Of a stretch of DNA of 50,061 bases, positions 33,554 through 41,457 are shown in pieces. The position numbers and the translations under genes are program-made. Source of the DNA: Planctomycetota bacterium (GTDB lineage Bacteria > Planctomycetota > Planctomycetia > Pirellulales > UBA1268). The stretch lies in contig QWOP01000069.1 of assembly GCA_003669605.1 (NCBI GenBank), forward strand, positions 1 through 50,061. The letters are read 5' to 3'. Under the pieces are notes generated by a model. That model was not told where the DNA came from, did no database searches, and saw nothing but the letters and a program-made list of their open reading frames with translations. The stretch's first letter is position 1. Every line of letters starts with the position of its first letter.

Positions 33554-34697
33554 TGGCATCCCACTGGCGGCATGGCTGGGAGTCGTGGGACTGCCGCTGG
33601 CGACGCTGCCGGCAGCCCTTTCGGTCGCCAACCTACGATGCTTCCGTCGCGCACCGCAGGCCGGAGTATCGCCACCGGTGTCGGTGCTCGTGCCGGCGCG
33701 CGACGAGGCGCAGGCCATCGCCCGACTGGCCGCCGCGGTGCTTGCCAGCCGCGGCATCGAGTTGGAACTGGTGATCCTCGACGACGACAGCCGCGATGCC
33801 ACCGCGGCGATCGTGGCGGCGCTGGCCGCAGCCGATCCGCGAGTCCGTCTGGTCCGCGGCCGTCCGCTCCCGGATGGCTGGTGCGGAAAACAGCACGCCT
33901 GCTGGCAACTTGCCCACGCAGCCCGCCACGACCTGCTGTTGTTTCTCGATGCCGACGTGACCCTGACGCCCGATGGCGTGGCCCGCGCGGTCGCTTTCCT
34001 CGACGAGCGCAGCGTCGATCTGGCCAGCGGATTCCCCAGGCAGGAAACCAGTTGCCTGCTCGACTGGCTCCTGCTGCCTCTGATCCATTTTGTGCTCCTG
34101 GGCTACCTGCCGCTGGCACTGTCCCGCACCGACAACCGGCCCGGCCTCGCCGCAGGCTGCGGGCAGTTGTTCATCACCCGCCGCTCCTCGTACGACCGCA
34201 GCGGCGGCCACGCCTTGATCCGTGGCTCTTTGCACGACGGCATCAAACTGCCCCGGGCCTACCGCGCCGCTGGTCTCTCTACCGACATCTTCGATGCCGG
34301 CGATATCGCCCGCTGCCGGATGTATGCCCGCAACACCGAGGTCGTCCGCGGTCTGGGAAAGAACGCCACCGAAGGGATCGCCTCCCGAGCAACGATCCTC
34401 CCGTTCACCGTCCTCCTCGTCGGCGGCCAGATCCTGCCGGCAATCGCGTTGGTGTTGGGGCTGCTTGGCCAGTGGCAGGGCTGGCCGGCGTGGACGATCG
34501 TCGTTTCGCTTTCCGCTGCCACCTGCGCCTGGCTGCCGCGGGTGCTGGAGGTGATCCGTTTCGGACAGAGTCCTTTCAGCGCCCTCGCTCATCCGCTGGC
34601 GGTGGTGGTGTTTTTGGTCATCCAGTGGACCGCCTTCGCACGCCGGGCACTCGGTCTGAGGACGAGTTGGCGGGGGCGAAGTCTGTCGCCCCCATGA
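33543..34697 (+). CDS. GT2 glycosyltransferase, CrtQ-like
   Basis: 384 residues: an N-terminal transmembrane helix (about 5-25), a family 2 glycosyltransferase domain beginning VSVLVPARDEA, the nucleotide-sugar DxD as FLDADVT (Asp136/Asp138), the block WCGKQHACWQLA typical of CrtQ/HpnI-type enzymes, and two or three C-terminal transmembrane helices (about 275-370). CrtQ esterifies 4,4'-diaponeurosporenoic acid with glucose, which fits the preceding genes. The start overlaps the acyltransferase stop (ATG 33543, alternative 33531). It converges with purK after 36 bases. Confidence 0.75.
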   Translation: MGIDGIPLAAWLGVVGLPLATLPAALSVANLRCFRRAPQAGVSPPVSVLVPARDEAQAIARLAAAVLASRGIELELVILDDDSRDATAAIVAALAAADPRVRLVRGRPLPDGWCGKQHACWQLAHAARHDLLLFLDADVTLTPDGVARAVAFLDERSVDLASGFPRQETSCLLDWLLLPLIHFVLLGYLPLALSRTDNRPGLAAGCGQLFITRRSSYDRSGGHALIRGSLHDGIKLPRAYRAAGLSTDIFDAGDIARCRMYARNTEVVRGLGKNATEGIASRATILPFTVLLVGGQILPAIALVLGLLGQWQGWPAWTIVVSLSAATCAWLPRVLEVIRFGQSPFSALAHPLAVVVFLVIQWTAFARRALGLRTSWRGRSLSPP

Positions 34698-34733
34698 CAG
34701 GGCATTGGCCCATGACAGGGAGCGGGGCAATGA

Positions 34734-35957
34734 TCAAACGACGGCCCCGCGACTGGCACGGGATCTGGCCAATCGAGCCGCAGCCAGAGCCTCGTCCACC
34801 GTGGCAGCAACCGCCGTAAGATGCCCCATTTTCCGTCCCGCCCGGGGGGACGATTTGCCGTAGAGATGCAGGCTGACTCCCGGCACTGCGAGCGCCGCGG
34901 CCCAGTCAGGTTCGCCCCGTTCCCAGCAGTCGCCGAGGATATTGGCCATCGCCGCGGGGGATGTCTGCCGTGTCGAGCCCAGCGGCAAGCCGCACACCGC
35001 GCGGACCTGCTGCTCAAACTGCGATGTCTCACAAGCCTCGATCGTGAGATGACCGGAGTTGTGCGGCCGGGGAGCGATCTCGTTGACGAGCAGGCGACCG
35101 TCGCGGGTGACGAAGAACTCAACGCACGCCACTCCCACGACACCGAGGGCCTCGAGGATCGCCGATGCCGTCCGGCGGGCCTCGGCAACGATCCCGGCAG
35201 GCAGACCAGAAGGCGCCACCGACAGGTCGAGGATGTGTCGGTGGTGGAGATTCAGTGAGGGTTCAAAGACCGCCGTGGCACCATCGAGTCCGCGGGCGGC
35301 AACGACCGAGATCTCGCAGTCGAAATCGATCCAGCCCTCCAAAACAAGCCCCGCTGTGCCAACCATGCTTGCCCCGAGGGCCGTCCATGCTTCTTCCATG
35401 TCGGCAGCGACACCGAGCCGCACTTGTCCTTTACCGTCATAGCCGGAGGCTGCCGTCTTGAGGACCGCCGGCAGACCGATCGCCGCCACCGCCGCATTGA
35501 ATTCCGCTGCCGAGCGAACCATTCGATTGGAGACACACGCGAAGCGGTGGCGGTCGAGGAACGCCTTCTCCCGCCCCCGATCCTGGGTGGTGAAAAGCAC
35601 CTCCGGACCAGGCCTCACCGGCACCACCGCAGCCAGCGCCCGGGCGGCAGCAACAGGGATGTTCTCAAACTCATACGTGGCCGCCGCAAATGATCGACCG
35701 ATGGCCACCAGGCGGCCAGGGTCATCCAGGGAATCGACATGCACCCGGTCGCAGGTGCGGGCGGCCGGGCAATCGGCATGATCGGAGACCGCCTCAACCC
35801 GGTACCCCATGCGGCGTGCAGCAGCGGCGAACATGGCGCCGAGTTGTCCGCCACCAAGCACACCGAGCGTGCGGCCCGGAAGGACTGGCGCCGTCGCTGT
35901 GGATACCGCGTCGGGCGCCACGTTCGCTGGAATTGTCAGACTGCTCACGCTGTTCAC
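34734..35957 (-). CDS. purK: N5-carboxyaminoimidazole ribonucleotide synthase
   Basis: 407 residues: the ATP-grasp enzyme that carboxylates AIR with bicarbonate to N5-CAIR in purine synthesis. N-terminal GVLGGGQLGAMFAAAARRMG, then the ATP-grasp loop LKTAASGYDGKGQ and the metal/ATP site VNEIAPRPHNSGH identify PurK. GTG 35957 is chosen because AGGTG lies four bases upstream and the frame before it overlaps purE. It follows purE by 31 bases in one operon; PurE then converts its product to CAIR. Confidence 0.93.
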   Translation of the reverse strand: MNSVSSLTIPANVAPDAVSTATAPVLPGRTLGVLGGGQLGAMFAAAARRMGYRVEAVSDHADCPAARTCDRVHVDSLDDPGRLVAIGRSFAAATYEFENIPVAAARALAAVVPVRPGPEVLFTTQDRGREKAFLDRHRFACVSNRMVRSAAEFNAAVAAIGLPAVLKTAASGYDGKGQVRLGVAADMEEAWTALGASMVGTAGLVLEGWIDFDCEISVVAARGLDGATAVFEPSLNLHHRHILDLSVAPSGLPAGIVAEARRTASAILEALGVVGVACVEFFVTRDGRLLVNEIAPRPHNSGHLTIEACETSQFEQQVRAVCGLPLGSTRQTSPAAMANILGDCWERGEPDWAAALAVPGVSLHLYGKSSPRAGRKMGHLTAVAATVDEALAAARLARSRASRGAVV

Positions 35958-35988
35958 GTCACCTACGGGAGGCGGAAGACGGGGGGAG

Positions 35989-36558
35989 TCACCGGGGGGC
36001 GGGGGGCGGGACGGCAGGACGTGAAAGGTCATCGGCGAGCACCCGCTGTGTCTGTTCCGCCCGGTAGATCCGCAGTTTCTCCGCGAGTCCGGGGTCACGC
36101 AGCGCCAGCACTGCGATCGCCAGGAGGGCGGCGTTGGCGGCACCGGCCGGACCGATCGCCAGTGTGCCGACCGGAATCCCGGCCGGCATCTGCACGATGG
36201 AGAGGAGTGAATCGACTCCCCGGAGGACCGCCGATTCCACCGGCACGCCAAACACCGGCAACAGTGTCTGAGCGGCCATCATTCCCGGGAGATGTGCCGC
36301 CCCTCCGGCACCGGCGATGATCACCTGCAATCCGCGCCCCTGTGCCGTGGCGGCGTAGTCGGCAAGCTTGTCCGGTGTCCGGTGGGCCGAGACAATCTCG
36401 CACTCATGCGCTACGCCGAATTCCTGCAGAACGAGCGCTGCCCGTTCAAGCGTGGCCCAATCGGAACGGCTCCCCATCACGATCCCCACCAGCGGAGGCT
36501 GGGCCGCAACGGATGAGGCTGCCGGCAGGGCAGGGGAGGGGGTGGGGGTATGGGACAC
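35989..36558 (-). CDS. purE: N5-carboxyaminoimidazole ribonucleotide mutase
   Basis: 189 residues from GTG 36558; the frame continues to a TTG at 36630, so the start is uncertain. The class I PurE core begins at [11 protein letters not shown], followed by SAHRTPDKL, the glycine-rich [14 protein letters not shown] and [10 protein letters not shown]. The enzyme rearranges N5-CAIR to CAIR in the cytoplasm. An N-terminal Pro/Ala linker of about 25 residues precedes the fold, and about 15 extra residues follow it. purK is directly downstream; tsaC/sua5 is divergent upstream. Confidence 0.92.
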   Translation of the reverse strand: MSHTPTPSPALPAASSVAAQPPLVGIVMGSRSDWATLERAALVLQEFGVAHECEIVSAHRTPDKLADYAATAQGRGLQVIIAGAGGAAHLPGMMAAQTLLPVFGVPVESAVLRGVDSLLSIVQMPAGIPVGTLAIGPAGAANAALLAIAVLALRDPGLAEKLRIYRAEQTQRVLADDLSRPAVPPPAPR

Positions 36559-36805
36559 GGGATCAAGACTCCGCGGGGGGAAAGGGGTATCTTCCGTTCG
36601 TCCGCCGGAGGTTGCAACGCCCAACCGCAATCATCGCAGCCCCGGCGGGTCGGCGACATTTTCCCCCGGGCGTGGCCCCTCCCCGCAGGCCCGCCCCTGG
36701 CAACGCGCTGCAGGCAGTGTCTCCACAGCCTGCTAAAACTGCCACGCATGCAGCAGCACGCGTCTGGTCTGTTCTCAAGGCAATCCGGAAGGAGTCAGTG
36801 TCCCG

Positions 36806-37882
36806 ATGGTGATGGACCACGCCCTGCCAGAGACGCTGTCGATCCGTTGGCCAGCGGAGTCACCCCAACCGCCGGCCGACACCGAAGCGGCCCTCGCTAG
36901 GGCCGCCGCTCTGTTGGCAGCCGGCCGACTGGTGGCGATTCCCACCGAGACCGTGTACGGGTTGGCAGGCCTCGCCTTGGACACCGCGGCGGTGGAACGG
37001 ATCTTTATCGCCAAGGGGAGGGCCGCCACCAACCCGCTCATCCTCCATGTCGATGGAATCGCCATGGCGCGGTCGCTGAGTTCGGCATGGCCGGATGCGG
37101 CCGAACGAATCGCCGCGGAATTTTGGCCGGGACCGGTGACGGTCGTGGTGCCGAAGGCGGCGCATGTGCCCGATGCCGTCACCGCCGGCGGCCCCACCGT
37201 GGCAATCCGCTGTCCCGATCAGCGTCTCACGCGACTGCTGATCAGTCGGCTCGGGCAACCGTTGGCGGCCCCCAGCGCCAACCGTTCATTGCGTCTTTCC
37301 CCCACGACAGCCTCCCATGTGCTGGAGAGCCTGGGGGCAAAAGTCGATCTGATCCTCGATGCCGGTCCCTGCGGCCACGGCATCGAATCGACGGTCGTCG
37401 ACTGCACACTTCCCACGCCGGTGATCCTCCGTCCCGGCCCGCTGGGAGCCGCAGCGCTGGCTGTCGCACTTGGCGCAGCACCCCTGACTGCCACCCCCGC
37501 CGCGAGTGCCGATCCCTCCGGGAGCTGCCGATCTCCCGGCCAGGCTGCCCGTCACTACGCGCCACTGACGCCCCTCGAAGTGACGCCTGACGGGGCGGCA
37601 CGGGTGCGGAGCCTGTCGCACAGCGGCCGGAGGGTCGGCTGGCTCACCACCCGGTCACAGGAAAACCAGACCAGGCAAATCGCTGCCTCGCCGCATGTGG
37701 TGGTCGTGCCGATGCCGGACGATCCGATTAGATTTGCAGCGCTGCTCTACGCGGTGCTGCACGCCGTCGACAAGCGGTCGCTCGATGCGATCGTGGTCGA
37801 CGAGCCTCCGGCGACAGAGCCCTGGCGGGCGATCCGAGACCGGCTCGCACGGGCCTGTGCAGCGGATACGCCCGGGGACTGA
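36806..37882 (+). CDS. L-threonylcarbamoyladenylate synthase (Sua5 type)
   Basis: 358 residues. The YrdC/TsaC domain (about 25-210) carries AIPTETVYGLA, KGRAATNPLILHV, PSANRS and the HGIESTVVDC segment. A linker with SPGQAARHYAPLTP (about 247-260) leads into the smaller Sua5 C-terminal domain, so this is the two-domain Sua5 form rather than short TsaC. It makes threonylcarbamoyl-AMP for the universal t6A37 modification of ANN-decoding tRNAs. ATG 36806 follows GGAAGGAG. It is convergent with the TIGR01777 gene after 12 bases. Confidence 0.93.
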   Translation: MVMDHALPETLSIRWPAESPQPPADTEAALARAAALLAAGRLVAIPTETVYGLAGLALDTAAVERIFIAKGRAATNPLILHVDGIAMARSLSSAWPDAAERIAAEFWPGPVTVVVPKAAHVPDAVTAGGPTVAIRCPDQRLTRLLISRLGQPLAAPSANRSLRLSPTTASHVLESLGAKVDLILDAGPCGHGIESTVVDCTLPTPVILRPGPLGAAALAVALGAAPLTATPAASADPSGSCRSPGQAARHYAPLTPLEVTPDGAARVRSLSHSGRRVGWLTTRSQENQTRQIAASPHVVVVPMPDDPIRFAALLYAVLHAVDKRSLDAIVVDEPPATEPWRAIRDRLARACAADTPGD

Positions 37883-37894
37883 GGCTGGCTGCTG

Positions 37895-38803
37895 TCAGGC
37901 GGCGGGAGCCAGGATCGCCTTCAGCGCCACAGCGATATCGGGGTACTGGTAGACGAATCCACTCTCGATTGCCACCCGGGGAATGACCCGCTGCGAATCG
38001 AAGAGCACGCGGGCAAACTCGCCAAACAACACGCGAAGACCGATGTAGGGCGCCGGCATGAACGCTGGGCGATGGAGTTGCTTCCCCAAAGCTCGGGTGA
38101 ACTCCAGATTCCGCAGCGGTTCGGGGGAGACGGCGTTGAGAGGGCCATCGATCCCGGCTGTCGCGGCGTGGATGTAGAGCCGCGCCAGATCAGCGACATG
38201 GATCCAAGGCATCCACTGGCGGCCATTTCCCAACGGACCACCTGCCCCGAGACGGAAGGGAAGTAGCATCCGCTCCAGTGCCCCGCCGCCGGAGCCAAGG
38301 ACGATCCCCGTCCGGGCCGTCGCCACGCGGACGCCGAGCGACCGGGCGGCGAGTGCCTCCTGTTCCCAGGCCACACAAACCTCGGCCAGGAAGTCGTGCC
38401 CCGGGGTGGCACTCTCGGTGAGTTCCTCTTCGCCACGGTTGCCGTAATACCCCACAGCCGAAGCCGAGACGAGCGTTGCCGGGCGGGAGCTCATCTGGGC
38501 GATGCCCTGCACCAGATGGCGAGTGCCAACGACCCGGCTGTCGCGGATCCGCTGCTTCTGGGCTGCCGACCAGCGCCCCTCGGCCACCGATTCCCCTGCC
38601 AGATGGAACACCGTGTCGACACCGTCGAACGCAGTCGCTCCCGGAGGCCCCTGGAGCGGATCCCAGGCGATGATCCGGCCTGCCAGATGGCCGATCCTGC
38701 TCCGGGCCCGATCCGGATTCCTGGTCAGCACCACCGGACGGTCCAGCAGTCGCAGCAGCCGCGGCCCCAGAAACCCCGTCGCCCCAGTCACTAGTGCGGT
38801 CAT
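37895..38803 (-). CDS. TIGR01777-family NAD(P)-dependent epimerase (YfcH-like)
   Basis: 302 residues of the extended SDR superfamily. The N-terminal cofactor motif is TGATGFLGPRLL, followed by FHLAGESVAEGRWS, SASAVGYYGNRGEE (with the family YYG) and the C-terminal DUF1731-like block PAPYIGLRVLFGEFARVLFDSQRV. This order is diagnostic of the TIGR01777 family, whose members include YfcH and the cell-division factor SulA-type proteins of cyanobacteria and plants. The substrate is unknown. No partner gene is adjacent; it is divergent from the MFS transporter. Confidence 0.9.
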   Translation of the reverse strand: MTALVTGATGFLGPRLLRLLDRPVVLTRNPDRARSRIGHLAGRIIAWDPLQGPPGATAFDGVDTVFHLAGESVAEGRWSAAQKQRIRDSRVVGTRHLVQGIAQMSSRPATLVSASAVGYYGNRGEEELTESATPGHDFLAEVCVAWEQEALAARSLGVRVATARTGIVLGSGGGALERMLLPFRLGAGGPLGNGRQWMPWIHVADLARLYIHAATAGIDGPLNAVSPEPLRNLEFTRALGKQLHRPAFMPAPYIGLRVLFGEFARVLFDSQRVIPRVAIESGFVYQYPDIAVALKAILAPAA

Positions 38804-38929
38804 GCGAATTCCTCAGGAGACCAGGGATAATGGCGCGCGCAGAAAACCATCTGCCGTCCGACTGGCCCGACGAAGTATAAACAAGGCCCCTCCCTCCAGC
38901 CTGCCTCCCTCAGCGACACGGACCCCCAC

Positions 38930-40345
38930 TTGTCCTCCCGCCCCACGAGGGTGGTGGAATTCCTCGCCCGCTGCATGCTGCCGCGGGCCGGTCTCCGCCG
39001 CGACCTTTGGATCTCCACCGCTGACGCAACCGCCTACAGCGTGATGGTGGGGTGCGGCGAGACCTACATCCCCGCCTTCGCACTGGCGCTCGGAATGGGA
39101 CCGGTGGCCGCCGGACTCACTGCCTCGGTGCCACTGTTTGTCGGTGCGGTGCTGCAACTGGTCACCCCGCTGGCAGTTGCCCGGCTGGGGACCAACCGTG
39201 GATGGGTGGTGGCGACCACCGCCGTTCAGGCGGCCAGTTTCCTGCCGCTGATCTGGTGGGCGATCCGCGGGCACGCGCAGCTGTGGGAATTGCTGGTGGC
39301 GGTGAGTGTCTATTGGTCGGCGGGGATGGCTGGTGCGCCGGCCTGGAATGCCTGGATCGGAACGCTCGTTCCCGAAAGGATGCGAACGCCGTACTTCGCC
39401 CATCGCAGCCGGCTGGGACAGTTTGCCGTCCTGTTTGGATTCGTGCTTGGTGGCCTGCTCCTCCAATGGGGTGCACAGCACGGCGTCACGCTCCGGACGT
39501 TTGCGGTGCTGTTTGGATTGGCGCTGGCCTGCCGCGTCGTCTCAACGCTCTGTTTGGCAGCCTGCCGGGAGCCCAAGCCACCGGGCTCAGCCGCCGCCGA
39601 GGCGGCCCGGGACCACGCTGCCCACTCCGTGGCGAGCCAGACTGTGCCTGCCGGAGCAGTGGCCACGTTCCTGGGGCGGCTCCGGGGACTGGCCACCGCT
39701 CCGGCAGGCACGCTGGTCACATACCTCTGGGCGACGACCTTTGCCTGCCAGTTCTCCGGCCCCTACTTCACCCCCTACATGCTGCGGGAGATGGAGTTCT
39801 CGTACTGGTCCTACATGCTCGTTGTGGCCACAAGCTTCCTCGCCAAGGCGCTGGCGCTGCCGACGCTGGGGAGGTTGGGGAGCCGGATCGGCGCTTTGGG
39901 ACTGCTGTGGCTGGGGGGGCTGACGATTATCCCCCTCACGCTCCTCTGGTTGCCTTCGGCCTCGGTGCCCTATCTCGTCGGCGTGCAGACGGTCGCCGGC
40001 TGTTGCTGGGCGAGTTACGAGTTGGCGGTGGTGCTGCTGTTCTTCGAGGCGGCCAACCACCAGGAACGGACCGGCGTCGTCACGGTCTACAACCTCGGGC
40101 ACGCCATCGCCACGCTGGCTGGCGCGGCAACCGGGGGACTCGTCCTCCGCTCGCTGGGAGAGGATCGCTCAGCCTATTTCACCGTCTTTGTGATCTCGTC
40201 CATCCTGCGGTTGTCGGCCATGCCGCTCCTCCGCCGCGTGCACGTCATCCGGACCGCGGTCGCAGGTAAGGAGGGCCATTCGAGGAGCCCGATCCCTCAT
40301 GGCCCAGCCAGTGGCCCAGCCAGTAGCCCAGACAACCTCGAATGA
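38930..40345 (+). CDS. Major facilitator superfamily transporter
   Basis: Up to 471 residues with 11-12 predicted transmembrane helices. A central hydrophilic loop (about 210-240, EPKPPGSAAAEAARDHAAHS) separates the two six-helix halves. There are no soluble domains and the substrate cannot be read from the sequence. The frame opens with TTG 38930; GTG 38951 or ATG 38975 (MLPRAGLRRDLW) are alternatives, and no Shine-Dalgarno site decides between them. The hydrophilic tail ends in a short Gly-Pro-Ala-Ser repeat coded by 12-base repeats. It is convergent with the next gene after 26 bases. Confidence 0.82.
   Translation: MSSRPTRVVEFLARCMLPRAGLRRDLWISTADATAYSVMVGCGETYIPAFALALGMGPVAAGLTASVPLFVGAVLQLVTPLAVARLGTNRGWVVATTAVQAASFLPLIWWAIRGHAQLWELLVAVSVYWSAGMAGAPAWNAWIGTLVPERMRTPYFAHRSRLGQFAVLFGFVLGGLLLQWGAQHGVTLRTFAVLFGLALACRVVSTLCLAACREPKPPGSAAAEAARDHAAHSVASQTVPAGAVATFLGRLRGLATAPAGTLVTYLWATTFACQFSGPYFTPYMLREMEFSYWSYMLVVATSFLAKALALPTLGRLGSRIGALGLLWLGGLTIIPLTLLWLPSASVPYLVGVQTVAGCCWASYELAVVLLFFEAANHQERTGVVTVYNLGHAIATLAGAATGGLVLRSLGEDRSAYFTVFVISSILRLSAMPLLRRVHVIRTAVAGKEGHSRSPIPHGPASGPASSPDNLE
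40301..40336 (+). repeat. 12-bp repeats coding the transporter tail
   Basis: GGCCCAGCCAGT occurs twice in tandem, followed by a diverged third copy AGCCCAGACAAC. Translated it gives GPAS-GPAS-SPDN at the C-terminus of the transporter. Confidence 0.7.
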
Positions 40346-40371
40346 GCCCCGGAGGCGATCTACGATCCCGA

Positions 40372-41082
40372 TCACCCCGCAGGGAACTTCGATTCGTGTG
40401 CCAAGCTGTCGAGAAACGTCCGAGCCTTGCCGTAGTCTCCAGCAGAATAGCGTTCGACGTTCACCTTCAGGGCCTCGATGAACTTGTTCACGGTCCCCTG
40501 AATCTTCTGGAAGTCCTCGTACTGCAACGAGCCTCCGGAGGCGGCACGGTCGGCAAAGAGTTTGTCCAGATCGGTGCGGTAGGCGGAGTATTCGCGGTCG
40601 GTGAGGACCAAGGGATACTCGATGTGACCGGTGACGGGATCGAGTTGGGAAGATGGCAGCCGCGGCGGTGCAGCAGACTTGGCAAACCGGATCGCCTGAT
40701 CGTGCGTCACCGCAGGACCGGCCTCCGTCTTACGGGCCTCCCGGTTGTTCCGCCGCATGTCGAAATAGGTGTTCGTCCAGAGATCGCGGTTTTGGATTTC
40801 GAGGGTCTTCGCGCCCTCCCAATTCTTGGCCGCCTCCGAGTTTTGGAGGTTGGCGTACCCTTGAGAGCGGATGACGTCCGACATCCCATAGGCGGCAGCT
40901 TGGCCGGCGGTGCTCGCATAGCCCCCTCCACCCCCCATGCCGCCGTACCCAAATCCACCCCACTGCGCCTGAGCGGAAACAGGGGCACCAAACAGCATCC
41001 AGGCACCAGTGGCCGCCCACACGGCGGCCGCACCCAGGACCGGAGTCACCAACCGGGAAACCGCCACAACGCGACGCCTCAT
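40372..41082 (-). CDS. Exported hypothetical protein
   Basis: 236 residues. A signal peptide covers about 1-40 (LVTPVLGAAAVWAATGAWMLFGAPVSAQAQ), then a Gly/Tyr-rich stretch (GGFGYGGMGGGGGYAS), then a charged helical body. The body includes NLQNSEAAKNWEGAKTLEIQ and DREYSAYRTDLDKLFADRA. I recognise no enzyme motif; similar Gly-rich-then-helical exported proteins occur repeatedly in planctomycete genomes (from memory). ATG 41082 is the only sensible start. It is divergent from the HEAT-repeat lipoprotein across a 375-base gap. Confidence 0.7.
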   Translation of the reverse strand: MRRRVVAVSRLVTPVLGAAAVWAATGAWMLFGAPVSAQAQWGGFGYGGMGGGGGYASTAGQAAAYGMSDVIRSQGYANLQNSEAAKNWEGAKTLEIQNRDLWTNTYFDMRRNNREARKTEAGPAVTHDQAIRFAKSAAPPRLPSSQLDPVTGHIEYPLVLTDREYSAYRTDLDKLFADRAASGGSLQYEDFQKIQGTVNKFIEALKVNVERYSAGDYGKARTFLDSLAHESKFPAG

Positions 41083-41457
41083 GGCCTGCCTCTTGGGAAA
41101 CGGAGAACGGATCGTGCACCCTGGAACCTGACCGCCAGGAACTTTCGGGGCTTGCGTTGGCTGCCAACCGACGGAAACTCCGATGGGACAAAATCATTCC
41201 GGAGTATACTCTCCCTTTGCCGGAGGGGCGACATTGTTTTCCCCGCTCAAGTTCGCCCCCCGCCCGGTACGAGTTGTGCGGATTGTCCGGCGCAGGGGAG
41301 GGCCGCCGCCCCACGCTTCCAAACATAGATGCTATTGGAATAGATGCTACTGGTTGGTGATGGTATCGGTTGGTTTGGGCTGGATCGGTTGGGCGTTGAA
41401 AGGTCATGTGGCGACGGTCGGCTGCACCGTCCTTGGCACTCCCTGGAGCATATCGAG
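41083..41457. other. 375-base divergent intergenic region
   Basis: No gene was found. It holds a small GTTGG/CCAAC hairpin near 41154-41167, the palindrome AGTATACT (41203-41210) that could serve as a -10 element on either strand but lacks a good -35, and a 15-bp tandem repeat at 41325-41354. ATCGGTTGG occurs twice further on (about 41365-41395). It must contain the promoters of both flanking genes. Confidence 0.5.
41325..41354 (+). repeat. 15-bp tandem duplication
   Basis: ATAGATGCTATTGGA is followed directly by ATAGATGCTACTGGT (13 of 15 identical), about 100 bases upstream of the HEAT-repeat lipoprotein start. Confidence 0.65.

Noticed and set aside
33572..34819. 415-codon plus-strand frame overlapping the CrtQ-like gene
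   Set aside because: It is the +2 shadow of the glycosyltransferase, extremely Arg/Pro-rich, and runs into purK antisense.
41203..41210. AGTATACT as a promoter -10 element for the flanking genes
   Set aside because: No acceptable -35 hexamer lies 16-18 bases away on either strand; left as a note in the intergenic entry.
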